Assembly: GCA_943370215.1 (NCBI GenBank)
Contig: CALRQC020000007.1
Location: 104,821-168,820, forward strand
Length of the DNA stretch: 64,000 nucleotides
Reading direction: 5' to 3'
Source: Niveispirillum sp943370215
GTDB lineage: Bacteria > Pseudomonadota > Alphaproteobacteria > Azospirillales > Azospirillaceae
This document shows positions 1 to 9,121 of this stretch, piece by piece (the first letter of the stretch is position 1; every line of letters starts with the position of its first letter). The notes beneath the pieces are model-generated. The model was not told the DNA's origin, searched no databases, and worked only from the letters and a program-made list of their open reading frames with translations. The position numbers and the translations under genes are program-made.

Positions 1-826
1 CAGGCGGACAGGGGTTCGCTTCCAGGGCCCGCAGGCGCCCCTGAAAGCCCATGCTGCAGAGTCGGTCCCAAAGCAGATGGCTGTCCGTGAAGCGTCCAGC
101 CAGCATGTCCCACGATGCCCAGCGGCGCTGGTTGTCAAAATAAGCCTGCGCCGCACGTTGGGGCGTGGCGCCGGTATGGCCCAGATCCTCGGTCTGGATC
201 AGCCGCGCCACCGGATTGACAGCGCGGATCGCGGCCATCGCGGCGCGGATGCCGTCAATCTGGTTGATCAAAGCCAGCCAGAACGCCGCCTCATCCCGCT
301 GATGTGGATACCAAAGGCCATAGAGCGCCGAGAAGCGGGCCGTGGTCAGCGGCTCGTTCACGGGGGTCCAGTCGCGGACCCAGGGATAGCGCCGCGCGGC
401 GTCGGCCGAATGCTGTGCCAAACCGGCTGCGAAGCCCTCGTTCAGAAGATCAGTGCCATGGGGACCGCTGCCATGATGCACCAGCCCCAGGATGGGGCGG
501 ATGCCAAGGCCGCGCAGCCGTGCCAGCCGCTCGTCATGCCATGCCCAAAGGCGTTCGGGATCCCGCGCATGGGCGAACGTCTCCCACAGCAGCGGGTATC
601 GCAAGGCCGTCAGCCCCAGACCAGCGAAACGATCGAGGTCGTCGGCCCGCACATCGTGGCCGCTCAGCACCACCTGATCACGATGATGATCGCCGGTTCG
701 GCTGATGGTGCATTCGACCCCTGCCCAGAGGACCAGCGGCAGGGATGGATCTGCTATTTTCGCGTTCAGTGGGATACCCCATCCATAGGCCGCGACTGTC
801 GCAGCAATAAAAAGTAAACACGACAT
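1..826 (-). CDS. GH1-like (family 1 glycosyl hydrolase fold) protein, 3' end outside window
   Basis: The reading frame stays open from the ATG at 826 to the window edge (275 codons). Visible motifs are WAGVECT near the start, HHGSGP, and WTPVNEP, which matches the TxNEP acid/base Glu segment of family 1 glycosyl hydrolases. Proteins of this kind are often fused to a C-terminal RmlD-like NAD(P) domain and lie beside galactofuranose genes, but the C-terminus cannot be seen here. The first codons give a short hydrophobic stretch (MSCLLFIAATVAA), possibly a signal or a too-early start. It diverges from the glycosyltransferase/Glf fusion, so a surface polysaccharide role is inferred. Overlapping plus-strand frames here are shadows. 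Confidence 0.7.
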   Translation of the reverse strand, partial: MSCLLFIAATVAAYGWGIPLNAKIADPSLPLVLWAGVECTISRTGDHHRDQVVLSGHDVRADDLDRFAGLGLTALRYPLLWETFAHARDPERLWAWHDERLARLRGLGIRPILGLVHHGSGPHGTDLLNEGFAAGLAQHSADAARRYPWVRDWTPVNEPLTTARFSALYGLWYPHQRDEAAFWLALINQIDGIRAAMAAIRAVNPVARLIQTEDLGHTGATPQRAAQAYFDNQRRWASWDMLAGRFTDSHLLWDRLCSMGFQGRLRALEANPCPP

Positions 827-959
827 CCAGACAATCGAGCCGGCGCATCTGCAAAAATCGCTATAACATGGATTAATTTTAACTAAGAGGAATGGAGCAC
901 CCATTCCGTCGGTACGTTGTTCCGATACTCACTTACACCCTTTTCGAAAGCCGGAAATC

Positions 960-3233
960 ATGACGCTGGTGTGTTTTTCACATCTGCGGTGGGACTTTGT
1001 GTTCCAACGACCGCAGCATCTCATGGCGCTCCTGGCGCGTGACTTTCCGGTGATCTTCTGGGAGGAGCCGGTTTACGGCCCAGCCGGCAGCGAACCTTCC
1101 ATCGCAAGCCGTTCACCGTTCCAGAACGTAACCGTTGTCACCCCCCATCTGCCGGAAGTCCTGTCCGCCCCGGCGGCCACCGCCGCCTTGCGCACCTTGC
1201 TCGACACCTGTGTTGCCGGGTCGGCGGCTCCGCTGATCCTATGGTACTACACGCCCATGATGCTGCCCTTCTCCCGGCACCTCTCGGCGGCGTGCACGAT
1301 TTACGACTGCATGGATGAACTGGCGAATTTCCGCTTCGCACCGCCGGAACTGGGCGCGCTGGAGGCTGAACTTCTCGCCGCCGCCGATCTGGTCTTCACC
1401 GGCGGCCACAGCCTTTACGAGGCCAAGCGTACCCTGCACCGTTCTGTTCATGCCTTCCCGTCCAGCGTCGATGCCCCACACTTCGCAAAGGCGCGCGAGG
1501 CAGGTACCGATCCCGCCGACCAGGTGGGACTCCCCCGGCCGCGCTTTGGCTTCTATGGCGTGATCGACGAGCGGATGGACCTGGACCTTCTGGCGGCCGT
1601 GGCCGATGCACGGCCGGAATGGTCGTTGGTCATGGTCGGCCCGGTGGTCAAGATCGACCCCGCCGATCTGCCCCGCCGTCCCAACATCGCCTATCTCGGC
1701 GGCAAGACCTACGACCAATTGCCGCATTATGCTGGCGGCTGGGACGTGGCCTTGATGCCGTTTGCGATCAACCCGTCGACACAGTTCATCTCGCCCACCA
1801 AGACGCCGGAATATCTGGCGGCGGGCCTGCCCATCGTGTCGACGCCCATCACCGATGTCGTCCGGCATTACGGCCCGCTCGACGCCGTGTCGATCGCCGC
1901 AACGCCCGAAGCCTTCATCACCGCCTGTGAACAGGCGTTGGCCCTGTCGCGGGAACCCGTCGATGCCGACTGGCGTCGGCAGGCCGACGCAGCACTGGCC
2001 GGCCAATCCTGGCAAGCGGTCGCCGACGCCATGCGGCCCCTCATCGCCCGGATCGTCCGGCCGACCCGTGCCGTACATACCGGGCATTATGATTATCTGG
2101 TCGTCGGGGCCGGCTTTGCCGGTGCTGTCATGGCCGAACGTCTGGCGCGGGATAGCGGGAAACGCGTCCTCATCATCGACCGGCGCGACCATATCGGCGG
2201 CAACGCCTTCGACCATCATGACGCGGCTGGTATCCTGGTCCACCAGTATGGCCCGCACATTTTTCACACCAACAGCCAGGAAATCGTCGATTACCTGTCG
2301 CGCTTCACCGGTTGGCGCCCCTACGAACATCGGGTGCTGGCCGATATTGACGGGTTGCGTGTCCCCATGCCGATCAACCGCACGACCCTCAACAGCCTTT
2401 ATGGGCTGGAACTTCAGGACGATGCGGAAACCGCCGCCTTCCTCGCCACCCGTGCCGAGCCGGTCGACCCCGTCACCAGTTCGGCCGATGTCGTGATCTC
2501 CAAGGTCGGGCGCGAACTGTACGAAACCTTCTTTCGTGGTTATACGCGCAAGCAATGGGGCCTGGATCCGTCCGAACTGGACAAGTCGGTGACGGCGCGC
2601 GTTCCCACGCGCACCGATGCCGATGACCGTTATTTCACCGACAGTTTCCAGGCGATGCCGGCCAATGGCTATACGGCCATGTTCACCGCCATGCTGAACC
2701 ATCCCCTGATCGATATCGAGTTGGGGACGTCATTCGAAGAGGCCTGCGGACGGGTGAGCTATGACCGGCTGGTCTTCACCGGACCCGTCGATGAGTATTT
2801 CGGATATCGATACGGGAAACTGCCCTATCGGTCCCTGGCGTTCCGCCATGAAACGCTGGCGCAGGAATGGCTACAGCCTGTGGCCGTCGTCAATTACCCG
2901 TCGGAAGACATCCCCTACACGCGCGTGACGGAGTACAAACACCTGACGGGACAGAGTGCAGCATGTACCAGCATCACGCACGAATTCCCCTCAGCCACCG
3001 GCGATCCCTATTATCCGATCCCCCGACCGGAGAACGAGGCCCTTTACAAGCGCTATGCGGCGCTGGTCCGGGCAACGACCGACGTCCTGTTCGTCGGCCG
3101 GCTGGCGACCTACCGCTACTACAATATGGACCAAGTCGTCGGCCAGGCCCTCGCATCCTATCGCCGCCATAGGGCACAGCTCAATCTGGTACCCGACAGG
3201 GTGCCGGATGCCCGGGCCATCGCCGCCGAATAG
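960..3233 (+). CDS. glf: Glycosyltransferase fused to UDP-galactopyranose mutase
   Basis: A 757-residue two-domain protein. Residues 1 to about 370 look like a GT4-type glycosyltransferase (FSHLRWDFVFQRPQHL at the N-terminus, YDCMDE, FPSSVD, and P-S-T-K/E-Y-L-A-A-G-L-P-I-V at the donor site). From about residue 378 a Rossmann FAD motif (VVGAGFAGAVMAERLA) opens a complete UDP-galactopyranose mutase domain with FDHHD, HIFHT, RKQWG and the C-terminal RYYNMDQ-type segment. Mutase makes UDP-galactofuranose from UDP-galactopyranose, and the fused transferase could use it directly. Standalone Glf is about 370-390 residues, so this is a true fusion. Both domains look intact. No strong ribosome binding site is seen before the ATG. 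Confidence 0.88.
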   Translation: MTLVCFSHLRWDFVFQRPQHLMALLARDFPVIFWEEPVYGPAGSEPSIASRSPFQNVTVVTPHLPEVLSAPAATAALRTLLDTCVAGSAAPLILWYYTPMMLPFSRHLSAACTIYDCMDELANFRFAPPELGALEAELLAAADLVFTGGHSLYEAKRTLHRSVHAFPSSVDAPHFAKAREAGTDPADQVGLPRPRFGFYGVIDERMDLDLLAAVADARPEWSLVMVGPVVKIDPADLPRRPNIAYLGGKTYDQLPHYAGGWDVALMPFAINPSTQFISPTKTPEYLAAGLPIVSTPITDVVRHYGPLDAVSIAATPEAFITACEQALALSREPVDADWRRQADAALAGQSWQAVADAMRPLIARIVRPTRAVHTGHYDYLVVGAGFAGAVMAERLARDSGKRVLIIDRRDHIGGNAFDHHDAAGILVHQYGPHIFHTNSQEIVDYLSRFTGWRPYEHRVLADIDGLRVPMPINRTTLNSLYGLELQDDAETAAFLATRAEPVDPVTSSADVVISKVGRELYETFFRGYTRKQWGLDPSELDKSVTARVPTRTDADDRYFTDSFQAMPANGYTAMFTAMLNHPLIDIELGTSFEEACGRVSYDRLVFTGPVDEYFGYRYGKLPYRSLAFRHETLAQEWLQPVAVVNYPSEDIPYTRVTEYKHLTGQSAACTSITHEFPSATGDPYYPIPRPENEALYKRYAALVRATTDVLFVGRLATYRYYNMDQVVGQALASYRRHRAQLNLVPDRVPDARAIAAE

Positions 3234-3270
3234 ACGTCAGGCCCGACACAGACCGGATTTTTTGGACAAC

Positions 3271-3307
3271 AAAAGAGCCTGATTTTAGCTTGAGATCAGG
3301 CTCTTTT
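3271..3307. terminator. Bidirectional intrinsic terminator
   Basis: A 13-bp perfect stem (AAAAGAGCCTGAT with ATCAGGCTCTTTT) around an 11-nt loop. It has A-runs on one side and T-runs on the other, so it can end transcription from the glf fusion (plus) and from the ferredoxin reductase gene (minus). Confidence 0.85.
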
Positions 3308-3427
3308 ACCTGGATACCGGGACTCATTTCGACCATTGATGCGACACTTTATCCGCGATTATTAAAATACATACCATGTTATGGGGCAGGACCAGTGAGG
3401 TGGGTTTCTATCGCTATCGCCCGGTGA

Positions 3428-4663
3428 CTATCCGATCACGGCGTCCTTCAACGCCGTCGCAGGGTCCAGCAACCTGTTCGCGTCTACTCTGGCGCCAGCC
3501 GCGATAATGGCCTTGGCCTGCACGAAATCACGCGCAACACCAATGCAGTCCAGCGCAACCAGTCTATCGTCCTGAATGTATGCAACCGAAAACGCACCAT
3601 CTTCCGGGCGCCCGCGCAGCACAATCCGGTCATGGCCACCGGACAATCCTACCGACTGGATTTTGACCGCATATTGATCGGACCAAAACCAGGGCACGGC
3701 ACGATAGGGCGCTGGTTTTCCCAGGATCGCCGCAGCAAGCACCTTGGATTGATCGACGGCGTTCTGTACGGATTCAAGACGGATCGGCCGGCCCGCGAAG
3801 CTGTTGTGATGAAGGGCGCAATCTCCAGCGGCCAGAATATGCGGATCCTGTGTCTGGCAGAATGCGTCAACGGCAACCCCGTCCGGACAATGGAGACCGG
3901 CATCTGCCAGCGGCTGCACGTTCGGCACAATCCCAATGCCGACGATCACCAGATCGGCGGGGAGAATCTCCCCGTCTGCCAACCTGACGGCACAGACCTT
4001 CCCCCTAACCCCTTCCAGACTGGTGACCGATGCCCGAAGACGGACATCAACCCCACGAGCCCGATGCATTTCCAGAAAAAAACTTGAAACCGGCGGAGAC
4101 GTGACGCGGGCAAGCAAACGGTCCTGAGCCTCCAGCACCGTCACGGCATGGCCGGACAGGCGCAGAACGGCGGCCATCTCCAGCCCGATATAGCCGCCAC
4201 CGATCACAACGATGCGACGTTCCCCACCTTCCACTTTCCCCCGCAGCCGATCAATATCCGTGATGGAGCGGATATAGTGGATGCCCTCCAACTCACCCCC
4301 CGCGCAGATCAACCGGCGCGGACGACCACCCGCCGTCCAGACCAGATGCCCATAGGAGAGCTGCGCACCATCATCCAGGGCAACGGTCGCAGCCGCGCGG
4401 TTCACCGTGACCACGCGTCGCCCCGTCTGCACCGCGACACCGCGCGACGTCCAGAAATCGGCTTTGCGCAAGAAAAGCCCTTCAGCCTCGCGCTTGCCGG
4501 CCAGATAATCCTTGGAAAGCGGTGGGCGTTCATAGGGCAGGAATGGCTCGTCCCCCACCATGGTGATCGGCCCCGTATGTCTGCCTTGGCGAAGCGACTG
4601 TGCAACCTGCGCACCCGCCTGGCCGGCCCCAACAATGAGGACAGCTTCGTTCGTTGCCGCCAT
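3428..4663 (-). CDS. FAD-dependent ferredoxin--NAD(P)H reductase (putidaredoxin reductase type)
   Basis: 411 residues from the ATG at 4663, which lies 1 nt after the acyl-CoA ligase stop; a longer upstream start is possible but would overlap the ligase. An N-terminal FAD Rossmann motif (VLIVGAGQAGAQVA), the PYERPPLSK segment, a second NAD(H) Rossmann motif (VVIGGGYIGLEMA, about residue 155) and the FAD-closing AAGDC motif fit the rubredoxin/putidaredoxin reductase family. It probably passes electrons from NAD(P)H to the [2Fe-2S] ferredoxin at 21.7 kb and then to the P450 at 18-19 kb. Co-transcribed with the acyl-CoA ligase. Confidence 0.85.
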   Translation of the reverse strand: MAATNEAVLIVGAGQAGAQVAQSLRQGRHTGPITMVGDEPFLPYERPPLSKDYLAGKREAEGLFLRKADFWTSRGVAVQTGRRVVTVNRAAATVALDDGAQLSYGHLVWTAGGRPRRLICAGGELEGIHYIRSITDIDRLRGKVEGGERRIVVIGGGYIGLEMAAVLRLSGHAVTVLEAQDRLLARVTSPPVSSFFLEMHRARGVDVRLRASVTSLEGVRGKVCAVRLADGEILPADLVIVGIGIVPNVQPLADAGLHCPDGVAVDAFCQTQDPHILAAGDCALHHNSFAGRPIRLESVQNAVDQSKVLAAAILGKPAPYRAVPWFWSDQYAVKIQSVGLSGGHDRIVLRGRPEDGAFSVAYIQDDRLVALDCIGVARDFVQAKAIIAAGARVDANRLLDPATALKDAVIG

Positions 4664-4664
4664 C

Positions 4665-6197
4665 TCACGCCCCTGCCTTTTCAGCCATGTCCAGATATTC
4701 GCGGACAAGCTTGTGCTTCAGCAACTTGCCCGTCGGTTCACGCGGCAGGCTTGGACGGAAATGGAAGATGCGGGGTACCTTGACCCCGCCCAGCCGTTCA
4801 CGCAGGAAAGCTGTCAGGGATGCAGCGGACAGTTTTTCATCGGCGACAGGCTCTGATGGCTGCACCACGGCCACCACCACCTGCCCCATTTCCAGGTCGG
4901 GCAGGCCGAACACGGCGCAATCGGCAACGGATGGATGGTCGATCAGGCAGTTTTCGATCTCCTGGGGATAGATATTCACCCCGCCAGAAATGATCATGAA
5001 ATTCTTGCGATCTGTCAGGTAGAGATAGCCATCCTCGTCCAGCCGCCCGATATCACCCAGCGTCGCCCAGCCGCGATGATTATAGGCAGCGGCAGTCTTG
5101 ACCGGATCATTGTGATATTCGAACCGGGGACCATCGGCGAAATAGACGTTACCAACCTGCCCCGTGGGCAGTTCATTGCCGTCATCATCGACGATCTTCA
5201 CCGTCCCCAGGATCGCCTTGCCGACAGAGCCCGGCTTTGCCAGCCATTCATCGGCCGACAGGGCGGTGATGCCACATGTCTCGGTCCCTGAATAATATTC
5301 GTAGATGACAGGCCCCCACCAATCGATCATCGCCTGCTTGACCGGCACGGGACAGGGGGCGGCCGCGTGGATCGCGGCCCGCATTGAAGAATGATCATAC
5401 CGCGCCCGCACGTCTTCCGGCAGGCGCAGCAACCGCACGAAATGCGTCGGCACCCAGGTGGAATGGGTGATGCGGTATCGCTCGATCAGGGCAAGCGCTT
5501 CCTCTGCATCGAACCTCTCCATGATCACCACGGTGCCGCCGAACCGATGAACGGTCATCGCCCAGCGCAGGGGTGCAGCATGGTAGAGCGGCGAGGTGGA
5601 GAGATAGACCATATCCGCGCCCATGCCATAAAGGGCGGTCCCCATGCCGACCAGCGGCGTGGGCTGGTCGATGGCACCGGCGGGCAGCGTCGGCTTCACG
5701 CCTTTGGGCCGTCCGGTGGTGCCCGATGAATAGAGCATTTCCGTGCCCGGACTTTCATCCTTGACGGGGGTCACGGGCAGGGCAGCGCAGGCCTCCCCCC
5801 AGGATGGCAGGTCGGCCGTACCGGTAAGCGCAAAGGCCTGCACCTGCGGCAAGGCCTCGACTGCCGCCGCGACCGCGGCCAGCCTGTCAGACACGACCAG
5901 AACCTTGGCGCCGCAATCGCCCAAGATATAGGCGAGGTCCGCGACGCTGGATTTGGTGGAAATGCTGGTCAAATACAGCCCCGTGCGCTGCGCCGCCCAG
6001 GCCAGCGGAAACAAGGCCGGCTCATTGTCGATCATCACCGCCAGCACATCGCCCCGGCGCAGGCCCAGCGCCCGCAGCCGGTGGGCAGCCTGATTGGCCC
6101 GCCGGTCCAGTTCGTCATAGCGAAGCACCTCTCCACTATCGGCCATGATGCAGGCGGGTTTGGCTGGCGTGGCCAGGGCGTGATGGCGCGGATGCAT
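4665..6197 (-). CDS. AMP-forming acyl-CoA synthetase (CoA ligase)
   Basis: 510 residues from the ATG at 6197, preceded by GGGAGG. The longer frame to 6350 lacks such a site. The P-loop-like AMP-binding motif SSGTTGRPKG (about residue 157), GYLYLTDRKNFMIISGG and the C-terminal PTGKLLK catalytic lysine are all present. It activates a carboxylic acid with ATP and CoA. The substrate is not readable from the sequence, but the neighbouring P450, acyl-CoA dehydrogenase, crotonases and thiolase imply an acid produced by side-chain oxidation of the island's substrate. Divergent from the main degradation operon. Confidence 0.88.
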   Translation of the reverse strand: MHPRHHALATPAKPACIMADSGEVLRYDELDRRANQAAHRLRALGLRRGDVLAVMIDNEPALFPLAWAAQRTGLYLTSISTKSSVADLAYILGDCGAKVLVVSDRLAAVAAAVEALPQVQAFALTGTADLPSWGEACAALPVTPVKDESPGTEMLYSSGTTGRPKGVKPTLPAGAIDQPTPLVGMGTALYGMGADMVYLSTSPLYHAAPLRWAMTVHRFGGTVVIMERFDAEEALALIERYRITHSTWVPTHFVRLLRLPEDVRARYDHSSMRAAIHAAAPCPVPVKQAMIDWWGPVIYEYYSGTETCGITALSADEWLAKPGSVGKAILGTVKIVDDDGNELPTGQVGNVYFADGPRFEYHNDPVKTAAAYNHRGWATLGDIGRLDEDGYLYLTDRKNFMIISGGVNIYPQEIENCLIDHPSVADCAVFGLPDLEMGQVVVAVVQPSEPVADEKLSAASLTAFLRERLGGVKVPRIFHFRPSLPREPTGKLLKHKLVREYLDMAEKAGA

Positions 6198-6321
6198 GAT
6201 CGGTGGGCCTCCCGGATATTCCTTCGTGCCGGGCAATTGCGGCCCGGTTCTGGACGCCACCTGACCGGATGGAAGGAAGCAAGACAAGGTAAGCGCAGAA
6301 ATTGGCAAAAAGCGCGGCAGG

Positions 6322-6346
6322 CCTGTGTAAAGCCTTTCGACACAGG
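6322..6346. promoter_or_regulatory. Inverted repeat in divergent promoter region
   Basis: CCTGTGT and ACACAGG separated by 11 nt lie between the ligase (minus) and aldehyde dehydrogenase (plus) starts. The position suits an operator for the divergent promoters. The cognate regulator is unknown; the island's AraC-type protein would normally use direct repeats. Confidence 0.3.
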
Positions 6347-6413
6347 GCACGGTACAACTTTCCAGTGACCAGAGGCCGACAAAAGGCCCGAGACAAGGTC
6401 AGGGAGGAAACCG

Positions 6414-7880
6414 ATGACGATGCAGGCTGGCTTTACCGGCCTCCGGCTGCCCGAAATTGTGCTGATGGCGGGGTCCGACCTGCTGCCCGTGCGGAATTGG
6501 CTGGATGACGAGGATCCTTGCACGGGCCGCAGCTTCACCGCCATCCCCGCGGCGGACGCGTCCGACGTTGATGCCTTCGTGCAGGCGGCCACCCGGGCGC
6601 TGCATGACCCGGCATGGCGCGACCTGACACCGCTGGCCCGTGAACGGCTGCTGCACCGTTTCGCCGACGCCATCGAGGCCGACTTGGCCACCCTGGCGGC
6701 ACTGGAAGCGCTGGATACCGGCAAGCCCGTCACCCTGGCCGAGGCTGTCGACATTCCCGCCGCCATCGGCTGGTTGCGTACCTATGCCGGCTGGCCGACG
6801 AAGATCGCCGGCCATGCCGCCTCGCTTTCCGCCACGCCGGGCCGGTTCCATGCCTATACGCGGCGGGAGCCGGTGGGCGTGGTCGCCGCCATCACCCCCT
6901 GGAACTTCCCCATCGTGCTGTCGATGTGGAAGATTGCCCCGGCCCTGGCGGCCGGCTGCACCATCGTGCTGAAGCCGGCGGCGGAAACCCCCCTTTCCGC
7001 CCTGCGCCTGGCGGAAATCGCACGGGAGGTGGGTTTGCCACCGGGCGTGTTCTCCGTCGTCACCGGCGATGGGGCCACCGGTGCCGCCTTGGCCGCCCAT
7101 CCCGGCATCGCCAAGGTCGCCTTCACCGGCTCCACCCGGACCGGTCAGGCGATCCTGGCGGCCTCTGTCCCCGATATCAAACGGGTGACCCTGGAACTGG
7201 GGGGAAAGTCACCCACGATCATCACCGCCGATGCCGACCTGGACCGCGCCATCCCGCAGGCGGCGATGGGCTGTTTCTTCAATTCCGGCCAGGTTTGCTA
7301 TGCCGGCACGCGGCTTTACGTCCACCGCTCCGTCTATGAACGGGTGCTGGACGGTATCGCCGCTGTCGCCGCCAGCCAGAAGATCGGCCCCAGCGGCGAC
7401 CGGTCCAGCCAGTTGGGCCCCCTGATCAGCCGCCGTCAGCATGAGAAGGTAACCGGCTTCGTGGAACGGGCCCGCGCCGCCGGCATCCATGCCGTTGGCC
7501 CCGAGATCCCCGTTCCAGACGAGGGCCATTATGTCGCCCCCACCCTGCTGCGCGATGTGCCGCCGGATGCGGAGGTGGCACGGGAGGAGGTGTTCGGCCC
7601 CGTGCTGGCCGCCAGTGCCTTCGATGATCTGGACGAGGCCATCGCGCTGGCCAATGACAGCGAATATGGTCTGGCCGCGCACATCTTCACGCGCGATCTG
7701 GCCAGCGCCCACCATGCGGGTGCGACGCTCCAGGCCGGAACCGTGTTCGTCAATTGCGTGCTGCTGGCCGACCCGTCGCTGCCCTTCGGCGGGATGAAGA
7801 AATCCGGCCTGGGGCGGGAGAATGGGGCCGCCGTGCTGGAGGCCTATCTGGAACCCAAGTCCGTGGTGGTGGCGCTATGA
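6414..7880 (+). CDS. NAD(P)+-dependent aldehyde dehydrogenase
   Basis: 488 residues with AGGGAGG directly upstream of the ATG. Family hallmarks are TPWNFP, the GSTRTG coenzyme loop, LELGGKSP with the general-base Glu (about 261), and the catalytic Cys in NSGQVC (about 295). It oxidises an aldehyde to the acid, presumably the product of the Zn-alcohol dehydrogenase encoded in the same operon, and so feeds the CoA ligase. First gene of a ten-gene plus-strand operon. Its TGA overlaps the next ATG. Confidence 0.92.
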   Translation: MTMQAGFTGLRLPEIVLMAGSDLLPVRNWLDDEDPCTGRSFTAIPAADASDVDAFVQAATRALHDPAWRDLTPLARERLLHRFADAIEADLATLAALEALDTGKPVTLAEAVDIPAAIGWLRTYAGWPTKIAGHAASLSATPGRFHAYTRREPVGVVAAITPWNFPIVLSMWKIAPALAAGCTIVLKPAAETPLSALRLAEIAREVGLPPGVFSVVTGDGATGAALAAHPGIAKVAFTGSTRTGQAILAASVPDIKRVTLELGGKSPTIITADADLDRAIPQAAMGCFFNSGQVCYAGTRLYVHRSVYERVLDGIAAVAASQKIGPSGDRSSQLGPLISRRQHEKVTGFVERARAAGIHAVGPEIPVPDEGHYVAPTLLRDVPPDAEVAREEVFGPVLAASAFDDLDEAIALANDSEYGLAAHIFTRDLASAHHAGATLQAGTVFVNCVLLADPSLPFGGMKKSGLGRENGAAVLEAYLEPKSVVVAL

Positions 7881-8311
7881 CCGATCACACAACCGACGAC
7901 CCGACCCGTTCCGGCGGCTGTCTGTGCGGTCGGGTCCGCTATCAATTCACCGGCGATCCGCTGATGGTGGCGGCCTGCCATTGCCGGCATTGCCAACGGC
8001 AATCCGGTACCGCCTTTTCCCTGGTCTGCGTGGTGACGGACGACCAATACCGGCAACAGGGTGAAACCCGCGTTTTCCAGGACAAAGGCGACAGCGGCGG
8101 GACGGTGTACCGCCATTTCTGCGCCCATTGCGGATCACCCATCCTGTCAGTCGCCGGCATCCTGCCGGGCCTGACCATCATCAAGGCGGGAACGCTGGAC
8201 GATCCGTCCCCCTGGCGGCCTACGGCCGAAGCCTATTGTGACACCGCCCTGCCCTGGCTGCCCGTGCTGGCGGCCGAACGGCACCCGCGCTCCAACATCG
8301 GACAGGCATGA
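7877..8311 (+). CDS. GFA (CENP-V-like) zinc-binding family protein
   Basis: 144 residues. The start at 7877 overlaps the upstream stop as ATGA; a longer upstream frame would overlap the aldehyde dehydrogenase heavily. Zinc ligands are clear: GGCLCGRVRY, CHCRHCQRQSG and FCAHCGSP. The family is named after glutathione-dependent formaldehyde-activating enzyme, but most members, including those in catabolic operons, have no proven reaction. It may handle a reactive aldehyde or thiol adduct in this pathway. Confidence 0.85.
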   Translation: MTDHTTDDPTRSGGCLCGRVRYQFTGDPLMVAACHCRHCQRQSGTAFSLVCVVTDDQYRQQGETRVFQDKGDSGGTVYRHFCAHCGSPILSVAGILPGLTIIKAGTLDDPSPWRPTAEAYCDTALPWLPVLAAERHPRSNIGQA

Positions 8312-9111
8312 TGAGCAGACTTTTCCAACTGGACGGCAAGGTCGCCTGGGTCACCGGGGCGGGGTCGGGCATTGGCCGGACCGCCGCCCTGACATTGGCC
8401 GATCAGGGGGCCGCCCTGGTCGTCAGCGATATCAACCCCGCAGGACTGGCGGAAACAGCCTCGCTGCTGGGCGACCGCCCCCATCTGATGCTGGCTCATG
8501 ACGTCACCAGCCAGGAACAATGGGCGGACGGCGCCGCACGCATCGGTGAGCGGTTCGGCCGGCTGGATATCCTGGTCAATAATGCCGGCATCATGGTGTC
8601 CCGGCCCTTCGAACTGGCACCGCTGGAACTGCTGCAGCGTCAGCAGCGGATCAATGTCGACAGCGTCTATATCGGTATGCAGACGGCCCTGCCGCTGATG
8701 CGCCAGGCGCTGGCCGCAGGGGCTGCGGGCGCTTCCATCATCAATATCGCCTCGGTCTATGGCATGGTCGCCGGCGCGCAGTTCGCCGCCTACAGCGCCA
8801 CCAAGGGGGCCGTCCGGGCGCTGTCGCGCGCCGTGGCCTTTGAGCTGGCGAAAACCGGCATCCGCGTCAATTGCGTTCTGCCGGGACCGGTGCAGACCAA
8901 CCTGGGTGCCGACTGGGAACCGCCGAAGGGCCCGGATGGCGCACCCATCCCGCCGGATGTGGCGCTGGCGGCCTGGGCGGCGATGATCCCGATGGGCCGG
9001 CTGGGACAGGCGCAGGACATCGCCCCGCTGATTGCCTTCCTGGCCAGCGACAATGCCTCCTTCATCACCGGCGCGGAATTCGTCGCCGATGGTGGCTACA
9101 CCGTTGCCTGA
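8308..9111 (+). CDS. Short-chain dehydrogenase/reductase (SDR)
   Basis: 267 residues, start overlapping the GFA stop (ATGA). Classical SDR signature: TGAGSGIG nucleotide-binding loop, NNAG, catalytic Ser in NIASVYG, and Y-S-A-T-K. The C-terminus ends with the usual FITGAEFVADGGYT. NAD(P)-dependent oxidation or reduction of an alcohol/ketone. Substrate unknown; hydroxysteroid or terpenoid alcohol oxidation would fit the surrounding genes. Confidence 0.88.
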   Translation: MMSRLFQLDGKVAWVTGAGSGIGRTAALTLADQGAALVVSDINPAGLAETASLLGDRPHLMLAHDVTSQEQWADGAARIGERFGRLDILVNNAGIMVSRPFELAPLELLQRQQRINVDSVYIGMQTALPLMRQALAAGAAGASIINIASVYGMVAGAQFAAYSATKGAVRALSRAVAFELAKTGIRVNCVLPGPVQTNLGADWEPPKGPDGAPIPPDVALAAWAAMIPMGRLGQAQDIAPLIAFLASDNASFITGAEFVADGGYTVA

Positions 9112-9121
9112 GGGGCCGCCC

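Noticed and set aside
77..817. Plus-strand frame of 246 codons near the window start
   Set aside because: The opposite strand encodes the GH1-like protein with NEP and HHG motifs; this frame has none.
1239..2702. Minus-strand frame of 487 codons inside the glf fusion
   Set aside because: Shadow of the fused glycosyltransferase/mutase; no motif and no ribosome binding site.
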